Assembly: GCA_020832455.1 (NCBI GenBank)
Contig: JAFIEQ010000018.1
Location: forward strand, 1 to 43,018
Direction of reading: 5' to 3'
DNA: 43,018 bases
DNA from: Nitriliruptoraceae bacterium
GTDB lineage: Bacteria > Actinomycetota > Nitriliruptoria > Nitriliruptorales > Nitriliruptoraceae
Shown here piece after piece: positions 1 through 9,187 of this stretch (positions are counted from its first letter, which is position 1; the number at the start of each line of letters is the position of its first letter). The notes under the pieces are model-generated. The model searched no databases, was not told the origin of the DNA, and was given only the letters and a program-made list of their open reading frames with translations. The translations under genes were made by a program, and so were the position numbers.

Positions 1-2
1 GG

Positions 3-284
3 GGGCGGCGGCCCCACGACGTCGTCGCCGTGACCGGTACGGACTCGCTCGCGTGGGACCAGGAGTCCTTCGAGGTCGCTGAGGGTGAGATCACCGTCGA
101 GCTCACCTGCGAGGACGCGGTCAACCACAACTTCGTGATCGACGAGACCGGCGAAGAGGTCGTCGCGTGCGACCCGGGTGAGACGGCCACCGGCACGGTG
201 TCGCTGGACGCCGGTACCTACACCTTCGTCTGCACCATCCCGGGTCACGAGACCACGATGCGCGGTGAGCTGACCGTCAGCTGA
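3..284 (+). CDS. Cupredoxin-domain (plastocyanin/azurin-like) protein, 5' truncated by window edge
   Basis: Reading frame is open to the window edge; type-1 Cu ligand pattern NHNF...VCTIPGHETTM (H, C, H, M). Confidence 0.75.
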   Translation, partial: GRRPHDVVAVTGTDSLAWDQESFEVAEGEITVELTCEDAVNHNFVIDETGEEVVACDPGETATGTVSLDAGTYTFVCTIPGHETTMRGELTVS

Positions 285-297
285 CCTCGCCACTCGA

Positions 298-318
298 GGT
301 GTCCGATCACCGGACACC
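298..318. terminator. Hairpin downstream of first cupredoxin gene
   Basis: Perfect inverted repeat GGTGTCCG-ATCAC-CGGACACC just after the stop codon. Confidence 0.55.
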
Positions 319-323
319 GACCT

Positions 324-359
324 GACCGCCTCGTCCGAGCTCCCGCGGGCGAGGCGGTC
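324..359. terminator. Second tandem hairpin downstream of first cupredoxin gene
   Basis: 10-bp perfect arms GACCGCCTCG / CGAGGCGGTC with a 16-nt loop. Confidence 0.5.
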
Positions 360-497
360 GCCGTTCGGGGGACTCCGCGGTCATGGGCTCGGGTGCGCGC
401 TGCCCCGCCGGGGTTGTCGGTCGCGGTGGTCGCGTGGGTACCCTGCGGGTCGCATCGCGCACGCCGCCGATGCGAGCCGGTTCCAGGAGATCCTGAC

Positions 498-1028
498 GTG
501 CGTCGCTCTTCCGCCGTTCTCATCGCGACCGCCGCTGCTGCGTTGCTCGCCGGGTGCTCGAGCGTCCCGGAGGGCGCGGTCGACGCGCAGGCGTTCGAGT
601 GCCCCGTCGGCGAGGAGGGCTGCGACGACAACCGGCCCCTCGGCCCGGGCGGCGAGCTCGAGATCGAGATGGGCAACTTCTTCTTCAACGTGACCGACGG
701 CGTCGCGGTGACGGGCGACATCGAGATCACGGCCGTCAACGTCCAGGACGGTTACCACAACATCGAGTTCCTCGGCGCGGCGGACGGCTCCAGCTTCATG
801 GGCGGGTCGGACGGCAACGCGGTGGTCGGCGCCGACGGCAACGACGTCGGGACGGGTACGGCCGCGTTGTTCCCGGGTGAGTGGACGATGATCTGCAACG
901 TGCCGGGCCACCGCGCCGCGGGCATGGAGTCGACCATCACGGTCTACGCCACCGAGGAGGAGGCCCAGGCCGCGGTCGAGGCCGGCGAGACCGACGTGGA
1001 CCGGGACGCGGAGATGCCCCAGAGCTGA
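498..1028 (+). CDS. Cupredoxin-domain lipoprotein
   Basis: GTG start after AGGAGA; lipobox LLAGC; Cu-site-like GYHNIEF ... ICNVPGHRAAGM. Confidence 0.8.
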   Translation: MRRSSAVLIATAAAALLAGCSSVPEGAVDAQAFECPVGEEGCDDNRPLGPGGELEIEMGNFFFNVTDGVAVTGDIEITAVNVQDGYHNIEFLGAADGSSFMGGSDGNAVVGADGNDVGTGTAALFPGEWTMICNVPGHRAAGMESTITVYATEEEAQAAVEAGETDVDRDAEMPQS

Positions 1029-1042
1029 TCGCGCCAGCCGGC

Positions 1043-1061
1043 GCGGCGCGTCCCGCGCCGC
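1043..1061. terminator. Hairpin between convergent genes
   Basis: GCGGCGCG-TCC-CGCGCCGC perfect stem. Confidence 0.5.
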
Positions 1062-1125
1062 TCGATGGGTGTCGCATGCCGCTCCCCCGGTGATCCGGAC
1101 CGTCGGGTCGGCCGGAGCCCGGACC

Positions 1126-1509
1126 TCAGCGGGTCCAACCGAGCAGCTGATCGCCGAGGGTGATCGTCGCGAACCACACCCCGGCCATCGCGAACGGGAC
1201 CACCAGGGTCCACAGCGGTCGCCGCCGGTGCCAGCGCCAGATCGTGACGGCCAGCGCCACCCACAGCGCCACGAGGGCGAGCGCGACGGGCATCGGGGCG
1301 AGCAGGCCCGTGAACCAGACGAACAACCCCACGGTCAGGTGCATCAGCGTCGCGGCGCCGAGTGCGATGCCCCCACTGAGGCGTTCGGCTGACCCGCGCA
1401 GCGCGTGGTCGTCGATCCCATGGATCGCATCGGGGTCGATCCCGTGGATCGCATCGGGGTCGATCCCGTGGATCGCATCCGGGTCGTGTTCGGGCGGGCC
1501 GTCGGTCAT
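1126..1509 (-). CDS. Small membrane protein (2TM-like) with N-terminal DPDAIHGI repeats
   Basis: ATG at 1509 overlaps the upstream stop codon (ATGA); two hydrophobic segments plus a C-terminal hydrophobic stretch. Confidence 0.65.
   Translation of the reverse strand: MTDGPPEHDPDAIHGIDPDAIHGIDPDAIHGIDDHALRGSAERLSGGIALGAATLMHLTVGLFVWFTGLLAPMPVALALVALWVALAVTIWRWHRRRPLWTLVVPFAMAGVWFATITLGDQLLGWTR
1411..1482. repeat. 24-bp tandem repeat, 3 units, each containing an inverted repeat
   Basis: GTCGATCCC(A/G)TGGATCGCATCGGG x3; encodes DPDAIHGI repeats on minus strand. Confidence 0.9.
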
Positions 1510-1757
1510 CGCAGGTCGTGTGGACGGCTGATCCGGACCGGATTCGTGGTCTCGCGCAGTGCGGCCCGACGCCACGCCGGCGCCCGGTCGTCGAGCGCGT
1601 CCACCGTGCCCGACGCCAGGACACTCGCCAGGGCGACGCTGACCGCCGCGAGCTCTCGGTCGCCGGGGGTGCCGCCGTGGCGGATCTCCAGCCGGAGCGT
1701 GGCTGTCCCGGCGTCGTCGACGTCGTCCGGCACCCGGTCACGCGGCGCGTCGGTCAC
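1506..1757 (-). CDS. Acyl-CoA carboxylase epsilon subunit-like small protein
   Basis: [28 protein letters not shown] ... WRRAALRE resembles the AccE family; GTG start overlaps accD stop by 4 bp. Confidence 0.7.
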   Translation of the reverse strand: MTDAPRDRVPDDVDDAGTATLRLEIRHGGTPGDRELAAVSVALASVLASGTVDALDDRAPAWRRAALRETTNPVRISRPHDLR

Positions 1758-3310
1758 AGCGGGATGTTCCCGTGCTTGCGGGCCGGGCCGGGCGCCCGCT
1801 TGCTGGCGGTGAAGTCCAGGGCCCTTGCCAGCTCCCGTCGGGTCTCCGAGGGTCGGATCACGGCGTCGACGTACCCGCGTTCGGCCGCCCGCCACGGGTT
1901 GGCCAGGTCGCGTGCGTAGCGCTGCTCGAACTCCGCGTGCAGCGCGTCGGCGTCCTCGGCGGCTGCCAGTTCGCGACGGTGCAGGATGTTGACCGCACCC
2001 TTGGCGCCCATCACGGCGATCTCCGCGGTCGGCCAGGCCAGGTTCACATCGGCGCCGAGGTGCTTGGACCCCATCACGTCGTAGGCGCCGCCGTAGGCCT
2101 TGCGGGTGATGACGGTCAGCAGCGGCACGGTGGCCTCGGCGTAGGCGTAGAGCAGCTTGGCGCCGTGGCGGATGATCCCGCCGTACTCCTGCTCGGTGCC
2201 CGGCAGGAAGCCCGGGACATCGACGAAGGTGACGATGGGCAGGTTGAACGCATCGCAGAACCGCACGAAGCGCGCACCCTTCTCCGAGCAGTCGATGTCG
2301 AGCACCCCGGCCAGGTGGGCGGGCTGGTTGCCCACGATGCCCACCGCGCGACCGTCGATCCGGGCGAGTCCGACGACGAGGTTGCGGGCGTAGTGCTCGT
2401 GGACCTCGAGGAACTCCTCGCCGTCGACCACGGCGCGGACGACGTCACGCACGTCGTAGGGCACGTTCGAGGAGTCGGGCATGAACGTGTCGAGTTCCTC
2501 GACGAGCCGCTGGGGGTCGTCGCCCGTGTCGATGCGGGGCGGGAGCTCGAGGTTGTTCGCGGGCAGGAACGACAGCAGGTACTTGATGTCGTCGAGGCAG
2601 GTCTGTTCGTCGGGGGCGGCGAAGTGGGCCACCCCGGAGGTGCCGGCATGGGTCATCGCCCCGCCGAGGTCCTCCATGGTCACGTCCTCGCCGGTGACCG
2701 TCTTGATCACGTTCGGTCCGGTGATGAACATGTGCGAGGTGTCCTGCACCATGAACACGAAGTCGGTGATGGCGGGGGAGTAGACCGCGCCGCCCGCGCA
2801 TGGCCCCATGATCGCGGAGATCTGTGGGATGACGCCGGAGGCACGCACGTTGCGCATGAAGATGTCGCCGTAGCCGCCGAGACTGACGACGCCCTCCTGG
2901 ATGCGGGCACCGCCGGAGTCGTTGAGCCCGATGACGGGGACTCCCATGGTCTCCGCGAGGTCCATGATCTTGACGACCTTGGCCGCGAACACCTCCCCGA
3001 GCGAGCCGCCGAACGCCGTGAAGTCCTGGCTGAACACGCAGACGCGTCGGCCGTCGATGGTGCCGTGCCCGGTCACGACGCCGTCGCCGAGGATCCGCTT
3101 GTCCTCGAGGCCGAACCCGGTGGCGCGGTGGACCGCGAACGCGTCGGTCTCGGTGAACGACCCCTCGTCGAGCAGCAGGTCGATGCGCTCGCGGGCGGTG
3201 CCCTTGCCCCGGTCGTGCTGCTTGGCGATCGCGTCCTCGCCGCCGCCGGCCGCGGCAAGCGCACGTCGCCGCTCGAGCTCGTCGAGCCGGTCCCTGGTCG
3301 TCTCCGCCAC
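1754..3310 (-). CDS. accD: Acyl-CoA carboxylase carboxyltransferase (beta) subunit, propionyl/acetyl-CoA type
   Basis: 518 aa; typical carboxyltransferase sequences ([52 protein letters not shown]). Confidence 0.95.
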   Translation of the reverse strand: MAETTRDRLDELERRRALAAAGGGEDAIAKQHDRGKGTARERIDLLLDEGSFTETDAFAVHRATGFGLEDKRILGDGVVTGHGTIDGRRVCVFSQDFTAFGGSLGEVFAAKVVKIMDLAETMGVPVIGLNDSGGARIQEGVVSLGGYGDIFMRNVRASGVIPQISAIMGPCAGGAVYSPAITDFVFMVQDTSHMFITGPNVIKTVTGEDVTMEDLGGAMTHAGTSGVAHFAAPDEQTCLDDIKYLLSFLPANNLELPPRIDTGDDPQRLVEELDTFMPDSSNVPYDVRDVVRAVVDGEEFLEVHEHYARNLVVGLARIDGRAVGIVGNQPAHLAGVLDIDCSEKGARFVRFCDAFNLPIVTFVDVPGFLPGTEQEYGGIIRHGAKLLYAYAEATVPLLTVITRKAYGGAYDVMGSKHLGADVNLAWPTAEIAVMGAKGAVNILHRRELAAAEDADALHAEFEQRYARDLANPWRAAERGYVDAVIRPSETRRELARALDFTASKRAPGPARKHGNIPL

Positions 3311-3437
3311 GCCTCGCCATCCTCATCGTGTCCGCCGGCCGCGGGTGGCTCCCGTCACCCGCGACCGGTCGCGGCGCAGGCTAGTTGGTGTGCGGGTCGC
3401 GACCACGACCGGCGGTAGCGTGACCGCCGTCGTGCCC

Positions 3438-3458
3438 GCGGACCCGCCTCGGGTCCGC
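3438..3458. promoter_or_regulatory. Hairpin in 5' region of birA
   Basis: GCGGACCCG-CCT-CGGGTCCGC, 9-bp perfect stem, 20 bp upstream of the birA start. Confidence 0.4.
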
Positions 3459-3478
3459 TCGTCCCGGGAGGACCGCTG

Positions 3479-4381
3479 GTGACCGACCACCGTGCGGATC
3501 AGGCACCGCAGCGCCCCGGTGGCACCGCGGGGGACCCGGACGCCGACCGCGCCCCGTGGTCGGACCTGGCCGAGGACCGGCACGTGCGCACGGTGCTGCG
3601 TGCAGCCGTGCCGACGGCCCGGTGGACACGGGTCGTGCACCACGCGGTCGTCGGGTCCACCCAGGACGTGGCGCTTCAGGCGTTGCGCGACGGTGCAGCG
3701 CCGGGACTGGTCGTGGTGGCGGACGCGCAGCAGCAGGGTCGTGGACGCCGCGGCCGGCCGTGGCGCGACGACGTGACCGGGCCAGCCGGCCCGGCCAACC
3801 TCGCCGTCACCGCGACGCTGTCGCTGCCCCGGGTCGCGCCGGGCCTGGTCCCGCTGGTCGCCGGGCTGGCCGTCGGGGAGGCCTACCGTGCCGCGGGTGC
3901 CGACCCATCGTTGAAGTGGCCGAACGACGTGCTGCTCGGCGGCCGGAAGGCGGCCGGGATCCTGGTGGAGCGGCACACCGTGGTGGTGGCCGGCGCGCCC
4001 GGGGCGGGAGACGTCCTGCTCGTGGGCTGCGGCCTCGACCTCGACTGGCGCGGGGTGGAGCGCACCGGTCCCGCGGCAGCCTGGACCTCGCTGGGTGAGG
4101 CGCTCGGCGACGCGGTCGACCGCGGGGCGGTGCTCGCGGCGCTGCTCGGTGCACTGGACGACGGGCTGTCGTCCCTCCAGGCCGATCCCGAGCGGTTGCT
4201 GGCGCGTTACCGGGCCTGCTGCGCCACGATCGGGCGGCAGGTCGAGGTCCAGCTGCCCGACGGGTCGATCCGTCGCGGGGTGGCCGCGTCGGTCGACGCC
4301 GAGGGGCGTCTGGTCGTGCGCGACGGCAGTGGCGCGCATCCGGTCTCCGCCGGCGACGTCGTGCACGTGCACCCCGGCTGA
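3479..4381 (+). CDS. birA: Biotin--[acetyl-CoA-carboxylase] ligase
   Basis: STQDVALQAL, QQQGRGRRGRPW, SLKWPNDVLLGGRKAAGILVE motifs. Confidence 0.93.
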   Translation: MTDHRADQAPQRPGGTAGDPDADRAPWSDLAEDRHVRTVLRAAVPTARWTRVVHHAVVGSTQDVALQALRDGAAPGLVVVADAQQQGRGRRGRPWRDDVTGPAGPANLAVTATLSLPRVAPGLVPLVAGLAVGEAYRAAGADPSLKWPNDVLLGGRKAAGILVERHTVVVAGAPGAGDVLLVGCGLDLDWRGVERTGPAAAWTSLGEALGDAVDRGAVLAALLGALDDGLSSLQADPERLLARYRACCATIGRQVEVQLPDGSIRRGVAASVDAEGRLVVRDGSGAHPVSAGDVVHVHPG

Positions 4382-4435
4382 GCCACCTCCGCCGAGCGGG
4401 TTCACGACGGGTCGAGTCGGTACGCTCGCCGTAGG

Positions 4436-4453
4436 TACTTGGACGTCCGAGTA
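4436..4453. promoter_or_regulatory. Near-perfect palindrome, candidate operator upstream of acyl-CoA dehydrogenase
   Basis: TACTTGGACGTCCGAGTA (8 of 9 pairs complementary), 61 bp upstream of ATG. Confidence 0.45.
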
Positions 4454-4514
4454 TCTCGGTGTGGCGGGCGTTCCGGTCCGACCTCCCGGACCTCGATCAC
4501 CAGGAGCCCCGCTG

Positions 4515-5657
4515 ATGAGCCTGTCCTTCGCGCTGTCCGATGAGCAGGAGCAGTTCCGCAAGGTCGTCGCCGACTTCGCCGACACGGTGGTCGCGCCGGC
4601 GGCGACCGAGTTCAACGCCGAGGGCCGGTTCCCGACCGACATCGTGCGCCAGATGGGTGAGATGGGGCTGTTCGGCATCCCCTTCACCGCGGAGTACGGC
4701 GGGATGGACGGCGACTACCTGACGCTCTGCCTCGCCATCGAGGAGATCGGTCGGGTCGACCAGTCGCTCGGGATCACCCTGGAGGCGGGGGTCGGGCTCG
4801 GGGCAGCCCCGCTGGACGAGTTCGGGACCGAGGCGCAGAAGCAGCGCTGGCTGCCGGAGCTGTGCCGTGGGGAGACCCTCGGTGCCTTCGGGCTGACGGA
4901 GACCGACGGGGGCTCGGACGTCTACGGCGCCACGCGGACCCGCGCCCGCGTCGACGGCGATGAGTGGGTCATCGACGGCGGCAAGCAGTTCATCACCAAC
5001 GCGGGCACGGAGATGACCTCGATCATCACCGTGACCGCCTTCACCGGCGAGGGGGAGATGACCTCCATCATCGTCCCCGCCGGGACCCCCGGGCTGACCA
5101 TCGCCCCGCCGTACCGCAAGGTCGGGTGGCACGCCTCGGACACCCGCGAGTTGACCTTCGACGGGGTCCGCGTCCCGCTCGACCACACGCTCGGCGAGCG
5201 CGGTGCCGGGTTCCGCCAGTTCCTCAAGACCCTCGATGACGGCCGCATCGCGATCAGTGCGCTGGCCGTGGGCCTCATCCAGGGCTGCGTGGACGAGTGC
5301 ACCCGCTACGCCCGGGAGCGCCACGCGTTCGGCAAGCCGATCGGCGACAACCAGGCGATCGCGTTCAAGATCGCCGATCTCGAGGTGGCCGCACAGACCG
5401 CCCGCCAGATGTACCGCTACGCCTGCTGGCGCAAGATGCAGGGCCTGCCCTACAAGCGCGAGGCGTCCATCGCGAAGCTGTACTCGTCCGAGCAGGCCGT
5501 GACGGCCGCCCGCGAGGCCACCCAGATCTTCGGCGGGATGGGCTTCACGACCGAGACGCGCGTGGGCCGCTTCTACCAGGACGCCAAGATCCTGGAGATC
5601 GGTGAGGGCACCTCCGAGGTGCAGCGCATGCTCATCAGTCGCGACCTCGGGCTGTAG
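4515..5657 (+). CDS. Acyl-CoA dehydrogenase (FadE25/short-chain type)
   Basis: AFGLTETDGGSDVYGATRTRA, CVDECTRYARERHAFGKPIGDNQAIAFKIADL, QIFGGMGFTTE, EIGEGTSEVQRMLISRDL. Confidence 0.93.
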   Translation: MSLSFALSDEQEQFRKVVADFADTVVAPAATEFNAEGRFPTDIVRQMGEMGLFGIPFTAEYGGMDGDYLTLCLAIEEIGRVDQSLGITLEAGVGLGAAPLDEFGTEAQKQRWLPELCRGETLGAFGLTETDGGSDVYGATRTRARVDGDEWVIDGGKQFITNAGTEMTSIITVTAFTGEGEMTSIIVPAGTPGLTIAPPYRKVGWHASDTRELTFDGVRVPLDHTLGERGAGFRQFLKTLDDGRIAISALAVGLIQGCVDECTRYARERHAFGKPIGDNQAIAFKIADLEVAAQTARQMYRYACWRKMQGLPYKREASIAKLYSSEQAVTAAREATQIFGGMGFTTETRVGRFYQDAKILEIGEGTSEVQRMLISRDLGL

Positions 5658-5665
5658 CGCGTCGC

Positions 5666-5704
5666 GCGGATGTGCTGCCCGGCGCACGCGCCGGCGGCAT
5701 CCGC
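5666..5704. terminator. Extended hairpin downstream of acyl-CoA dehydrogenase
   Basis: Outer arms GCGGATG/CATCCGC and inner arms CCGGCG-CACG-CGCCGG. Confidence 0.6.
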
Positions 5705-5767
5705 ACGCCTGGATCGGCTCGTACCCTGTCGGGGCCCGTCCGTCCGTGAACCGACCGTGGAACCGCC

Positions 5768-6565
5768 GTGGCCGAGCGTTACACCTCTCAGATCGCGCTG
5801 ATCCTCGATCGGCCCGTCGACGACGTCGCTGAGGTGGTGCGTGCCGCCGGCCAGGTCAAGGACATCGACCGGGCGGCGCCGATCCGCGACGAGGGTGCGC
5901 AGGCCCAGGAGGTGCACTGGGGCGGGCGGATGCAGAAGGCCGTGGTCCGCCACGTCATCGACGAGGACGACGCCCCGTTGCTGCGCACGGAGACCTACCT
6001 CGGCGGCGAGGGGCTGGTCAACGGCATGCAGCGGCAGGCGAAGCTGCTGCAGGCGCTGGCGCGACAGCTCAAGGGTCGCATCGTCGGTGTTCGTGACCTG
6101 GCCACCCGGACCGATCAGGACGCGGCCTGGATGAACCGTCTGGCGATCGGCGCGGTCGCCACGGAGGACGCCATCGTCACGCGCGTGGACGGGGAGGGGA
6201 CCCGGTGGGTCCGCACCCACGGTGCGGCGCGCTTCGACGTCCCGGACCTCGAGCTCTACGGCCTGCACGCGGGCCAGGTCGACCCCGCGACGGAGACCGT
6301 CGCGCACGTCCACGAGCAGCTGCTCCGCCACGGGCTGGGGACCCAGGATCTGCGGCTGCCCGACGGCACGCCGGTCTACCTCGTTCCCGTCCTCGAGGCG
6401 TGGCAGCACGTGCCGCTCGACTGGCCGGGGGTCGGCCGTGCCGGGCTGGACCGGGGCCCCGGTCTGGACGGGCCGCGAGCGACACTGTCGGTGCGCCACA
6501 AGCCGCGGCTCGGCCGGTTCAAGAAGGACCTCCAGGGCGTGCTGGACACGCTGGTCCGCGCCTGA
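5768..6565 (+). CDS. Hypothetical protein, no family recognised
   Basis: 265 aa ORF in a gap between annotated genes; GTG start; codirectional with next gene. Confidence 0.65.
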   Translation: MAERYTSQIALILDRPVDDVAEVVRAAGQVKDIDRAAPIRDEGAQAQEVHWGGRMQKAVVRHVIDEDDAPLLRTETYLGGEGLVNGMQRQAKLLQALARQLKGRIVGVRDLATRTDQDAAWMNRLAIGAVATEDAIVTRVDGEGTRWVRTHGAARFDVPDLELYGLHAGQVDPATETVAHVHEQLLRHGLGTQDLRLPDGTPVYLVPVLEAWQHVPLDWPGVGRAGLDRGPGLDGPRATLSVRHKPRLGRFKKDLQGVLDTLVRA

Positions 6566-6575
6566 GGAGCAGCGG

Positions 6576-6920
6576 ATGGCACTCAGCGACCGGGAGTGGG
6601 ACGACGTCTGGGAGCGCACGCTCGACCGGGTCGAGCGTCACCGCATCACCCGCACGATGTGGCGCCGCGAGCTGCCCCAGGACCGCCTCGAACGGCGGCT
6701 GGTGCCGGAACTCGCCCGCCGGGTCCGCCGCAGCGCGCTGCGACAGGCGCTCTTCCACGTGCTCTGGATCATCTTCTGGGGTTCGATCGCCCGCGCCGCC
6801 GACCCGGCCTCCGGACCCGCGGAGGCGATCTCCATCGGGATGGCGAGCTTCAGCGTGCTGGTCGTGCTCGGGTGTCTGGCCACCCGCCGCTACCTCGCCC
6901 CCGTGGTCCGTCCCGGCTGA
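6576..6920 (+). CDS. Small membrane protein, hypothetical
   Basis: ATG after GAGGAG; 10 bp after preceding stop; two predicted TM segments near C-terminus. Confidence 0.65.
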   Translation: MALSDREWDDVWERTLDRVERHRITRTMWRRELPQDRLERRLVPELARRVRRSALRQALFHVLWIIFWGSIARAADPASGPAEAISIGMASFSVLVVLGCLATRRYLAPVVRPG

Positions 6921-6984
6921 GCGCGCCGCAGCGGTCAGTGAACGCCGCGCGAACGCCGGCGGGGTAGGCCTCAGGTGGGCGTGG

Positions 6985-7443
6985 CTACTGATCGACGACC
7001 TGGACGTCGAGCTCGACGACCGGATCGGTGAACTCGACGAGGCTGGTCCGGGCTTGGATGTCGTAGCTGCCCGGGTTGCCGGCGTTGACGAGGATCCTCG
7101 TTCGTCCGGGTTCGAGTCGGCGGCTCGATGCCGGGCTGCGGTCCACGGCGGACGCCCGTACGAGCACGCTTGGACCGTCTCGAGGTGCGGTGACCTCCAG
7201 TCGCTGCGTGTCGGTCTTGGTCACGGCACGTTGGCAGGTCGTGAAGCCCACGCGTGACAGCTCGCAGATCGCCGTCGTGGGACCGGTGGGGGCCGAGTCA
7301 GCTGCGACGTCGGTGAGGTCGGTCGTACCCAGCAGCACGAAGCCGGCGCTGCCCAGGGCGGTGACGACCGCCCCGACGATCATCGAGAGGCGTTTCACGG
7401 GTGTGGTCCTTCGGGGTCGAGACCGGGAGGGGGCGGCGGTCAT
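6985..7443 (-). CDS. Exported or membrane-anchored hypothetical protein, last gene of ABC/TCS operon
   Basis: ATGA overlap with ABC ATPase gene; N-terminal hydrophobic segment MIVGAVVTALGSAGFVLLG; two Cys. Confidence 0.65.
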   Translation of the reverse strand: MTAAPSRSRPRRTTPVKRLSMIVGAVVTALGSAGFVLLGTTDLTDVAADSAPTGPTTAICELSRVGFTTCQRAVTKTDTQRLEVTAPRDGPSVLVRASAVDRSPASSRRLEPGRTRILVNAGNPGSYDIQARTSLVEFTDPVVELDVQVVDQ

Positions 7444-8366
7444 GCGAGGTTGGTGACGTGGTCGAGGTAGAGCGACTCGAGCGTCCGCCGGTGTTCCCAG
7501 ATGCCGTGGATCCGGATGTCGGCTGCCACGAGGCTGGCCACGAGCTCCGGGACGGGTTGGTGGGTGGTGGTGAGCAGCAGCGTGCCGCCGGGTGACGCTC
7601 GCTCGTCGAGCACGTCGATGAACGAACCGACGTGGTCGCGATCGCTGGGGGCGATCCTGATCTGGACCAGGGCCTGGTCGTCTCCGTCATGGATCTGCGC
7701 CTGGAGTCGTCCATCGTGGATCAGGAGTGCCGAGTCGCACAGGGTCTCGAGTTCCGTGAGCGCGTGGCTCGCGATCACGACGGCGGTGCCCTGCCGTGCA
7801 CGAGCTGCCAGCAGGTCGCGGACCTCGCGGATCCCGACGGGGTCGAGGCCGTTGGTCGGTTCGTCGAGCAGCAGCAGACGTGGACGCTCCATGAGTGCCT
7901 GGGCGATCCCGAGGCGTTGGCGCATGCCCAACGAGTAGGCCCTCACCCTGCGGGTCCCCGCACGCGTGAGCCCGACCTCGTCCAGGATGGCATCGATGTC
8001 GTCGGGGTCGGCGACCTCGGATACCGACGCGAGCATGCGCAGGTTGGCGCGGGCATCGAGGCTCCGCACGAAGCGAGGTTGCTCGACGACGACGCCGACC
8101 TCGGCGGGGGTCCGTCCGGCTCCCCCGACGTCGACACCGAGCACGTGGCAGCGACCCGCGGTTGGACGGACCAACCCGGCAGCCAGCGCGAGCGCGGTGC
8201 TCTTGCCCGCACCGTTGGGACCGATGAGCCCGACGATCTCACCGGCTCGAACGGTGAACGACGCAGCGGTCAGCGCCCAACTGTCGCGTCCGTAGCGTTT
8301 CGACACGTGCTCGAAGACGACCGCTGGGTCGGCGTCATCCGGTGGAAGGTGTCGAGCGTCGCTCAT
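7440..8366 (-). CDS. ABC transporter ATP-binding protein (drug/peptide export type)
   Basis: Walker A GLIGPNGAGKSTA; signature YSLGMRQRLGIA; Walker B RLLLLDEPTNGLDP. Confidence 0.93.
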   Translation of the reverse strand: MSDARHLPPDDADPAVVFEHVSKRYGRDSWALTAASFTVRAGEIVGLIGPNGAGKSTALALAAGLVRPTAGRCHVLGVDVGGAGRTPAEVGVVVEQPRFVRSLDARANLRMLASVSEVADPDDIDAILDEVGLTRAGTRRVRAYSLGMRQRLGIAQALMERPRLLLLDEPTNGLDPVGIREVRDLLAARARQGTAVVIASHALTELETLCDSALLIHDGRLQAQIHDGDDQALVQIRIAPSDRDHVGSFIDVLDERASPGGTLLLTTTHQPVPELVASLVAADIRIHGIWEHRRTLESLYLDHVTNLA

Positions 8367-9187
8367 CGGACATCCTCGATCGCGCGAACACCCAACGGAG
8401 CCATGATCAGGATCCAGCCCACGCTTCCGACCACGAAGGCCAGCGCAGACAGCTCGCTTCCGCTGAGCGCACCGGGCAACAGCACTGCCGCGCCGGGGAG
8501 CAGCCCGAGGATGGCGATGGGCAGCACGTCACCGAGCCAGCCAACGAAGGGTGCCGACATCGCCAGGACGGCTGCGGTCAATCCGGCCAGGCCCAGTCGA
8601 CGTGTGGCGGTCCCGACGGTCGCGGCCACCGCGGAGATCGGAAGCACGACCAACGTCAGGACGATGGGTGAACCGAACACCAGCAGCTGGCGGCTCGCCG
8701 ACGAGGAGACGAGATCCGGCGTCAACAGCATCTCGAGCGCTCGGGTCGGCACCAACGAGACGCCCCCGGAGCGGGTCACCCCAGCGAGCCACACGACAGC
8801 CAGGCAGGCCGTTGCAGCGGCGAACGTGATCAGCGCCATGGACAGCAGCTTCGACGTCCACCAGATCCAGCGGCTCCCGATCCGGGTGAACGTCAGCGAT
8901 GCCTCGCCGTCCAGCACCTGACGGAGCGGCAGATCCACGGTCAACATCAGGATCGGCAGGGTCAGCAGCAGCCCGGTCAGCACCGGGGTGGTCAGGACCG
9001 CGCCGACGAGATCGCCCGGGGACCACGCCACCTGCACTCGATCGAGCTGATCTGCCGCCACCCAGCCAGCCAGGAACGACGGGGCAGGAACCACCAGCCA
9101 GCGCACCGCCCGCTGATGGGAGAGCAGGTCGTAGATCGTCAGCCGCCCCAGTCGCGCCCGTGCTGACCGTCGACGGACCGAGTTCAC
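8363..9187 (-). CDS. ABC transporter permease
   Basis: Multiple hydrophobic helices; GTGA/ATGA overlaps with both neighbours. Confidence 0.75.
   Translation of the reverse strand: MNSVRRRSARARLGRLTIYDLLSHQRAVRWLVVPAPSFLAGWVAADQLDRVQVAWSPGDLVGAVLTTPVLTGLLLTLPILMLTVDLPLRQVLDGEASLTFTRIGSRWIWWTSKLLSMALITFAAATACLAVVWLAGVTRSGGVSLVPTRALEMLLTPDLVSSSASRQLLVFGSPIVLTLVVLPISAVAATVGTATRRLGLAGLTAAVLAMSAPFVGWLGDVLPIAILGLLPGAAVLLPGALSGSELSALAFVVGSVGWILIMAPLGVRAIEDVR

Noticed and set aside
1411-1482. Possible CRISPR-like array
   Set aside because: Three contiguous 24-bp units without spacers, within a coding frame.
1772-3418. 548-aa plus-strand ORF antisense to accD
   Set aside because: Shadow ORF from high GC3; no family signature, while the minus strand encodes a clear carboxyltransferase.
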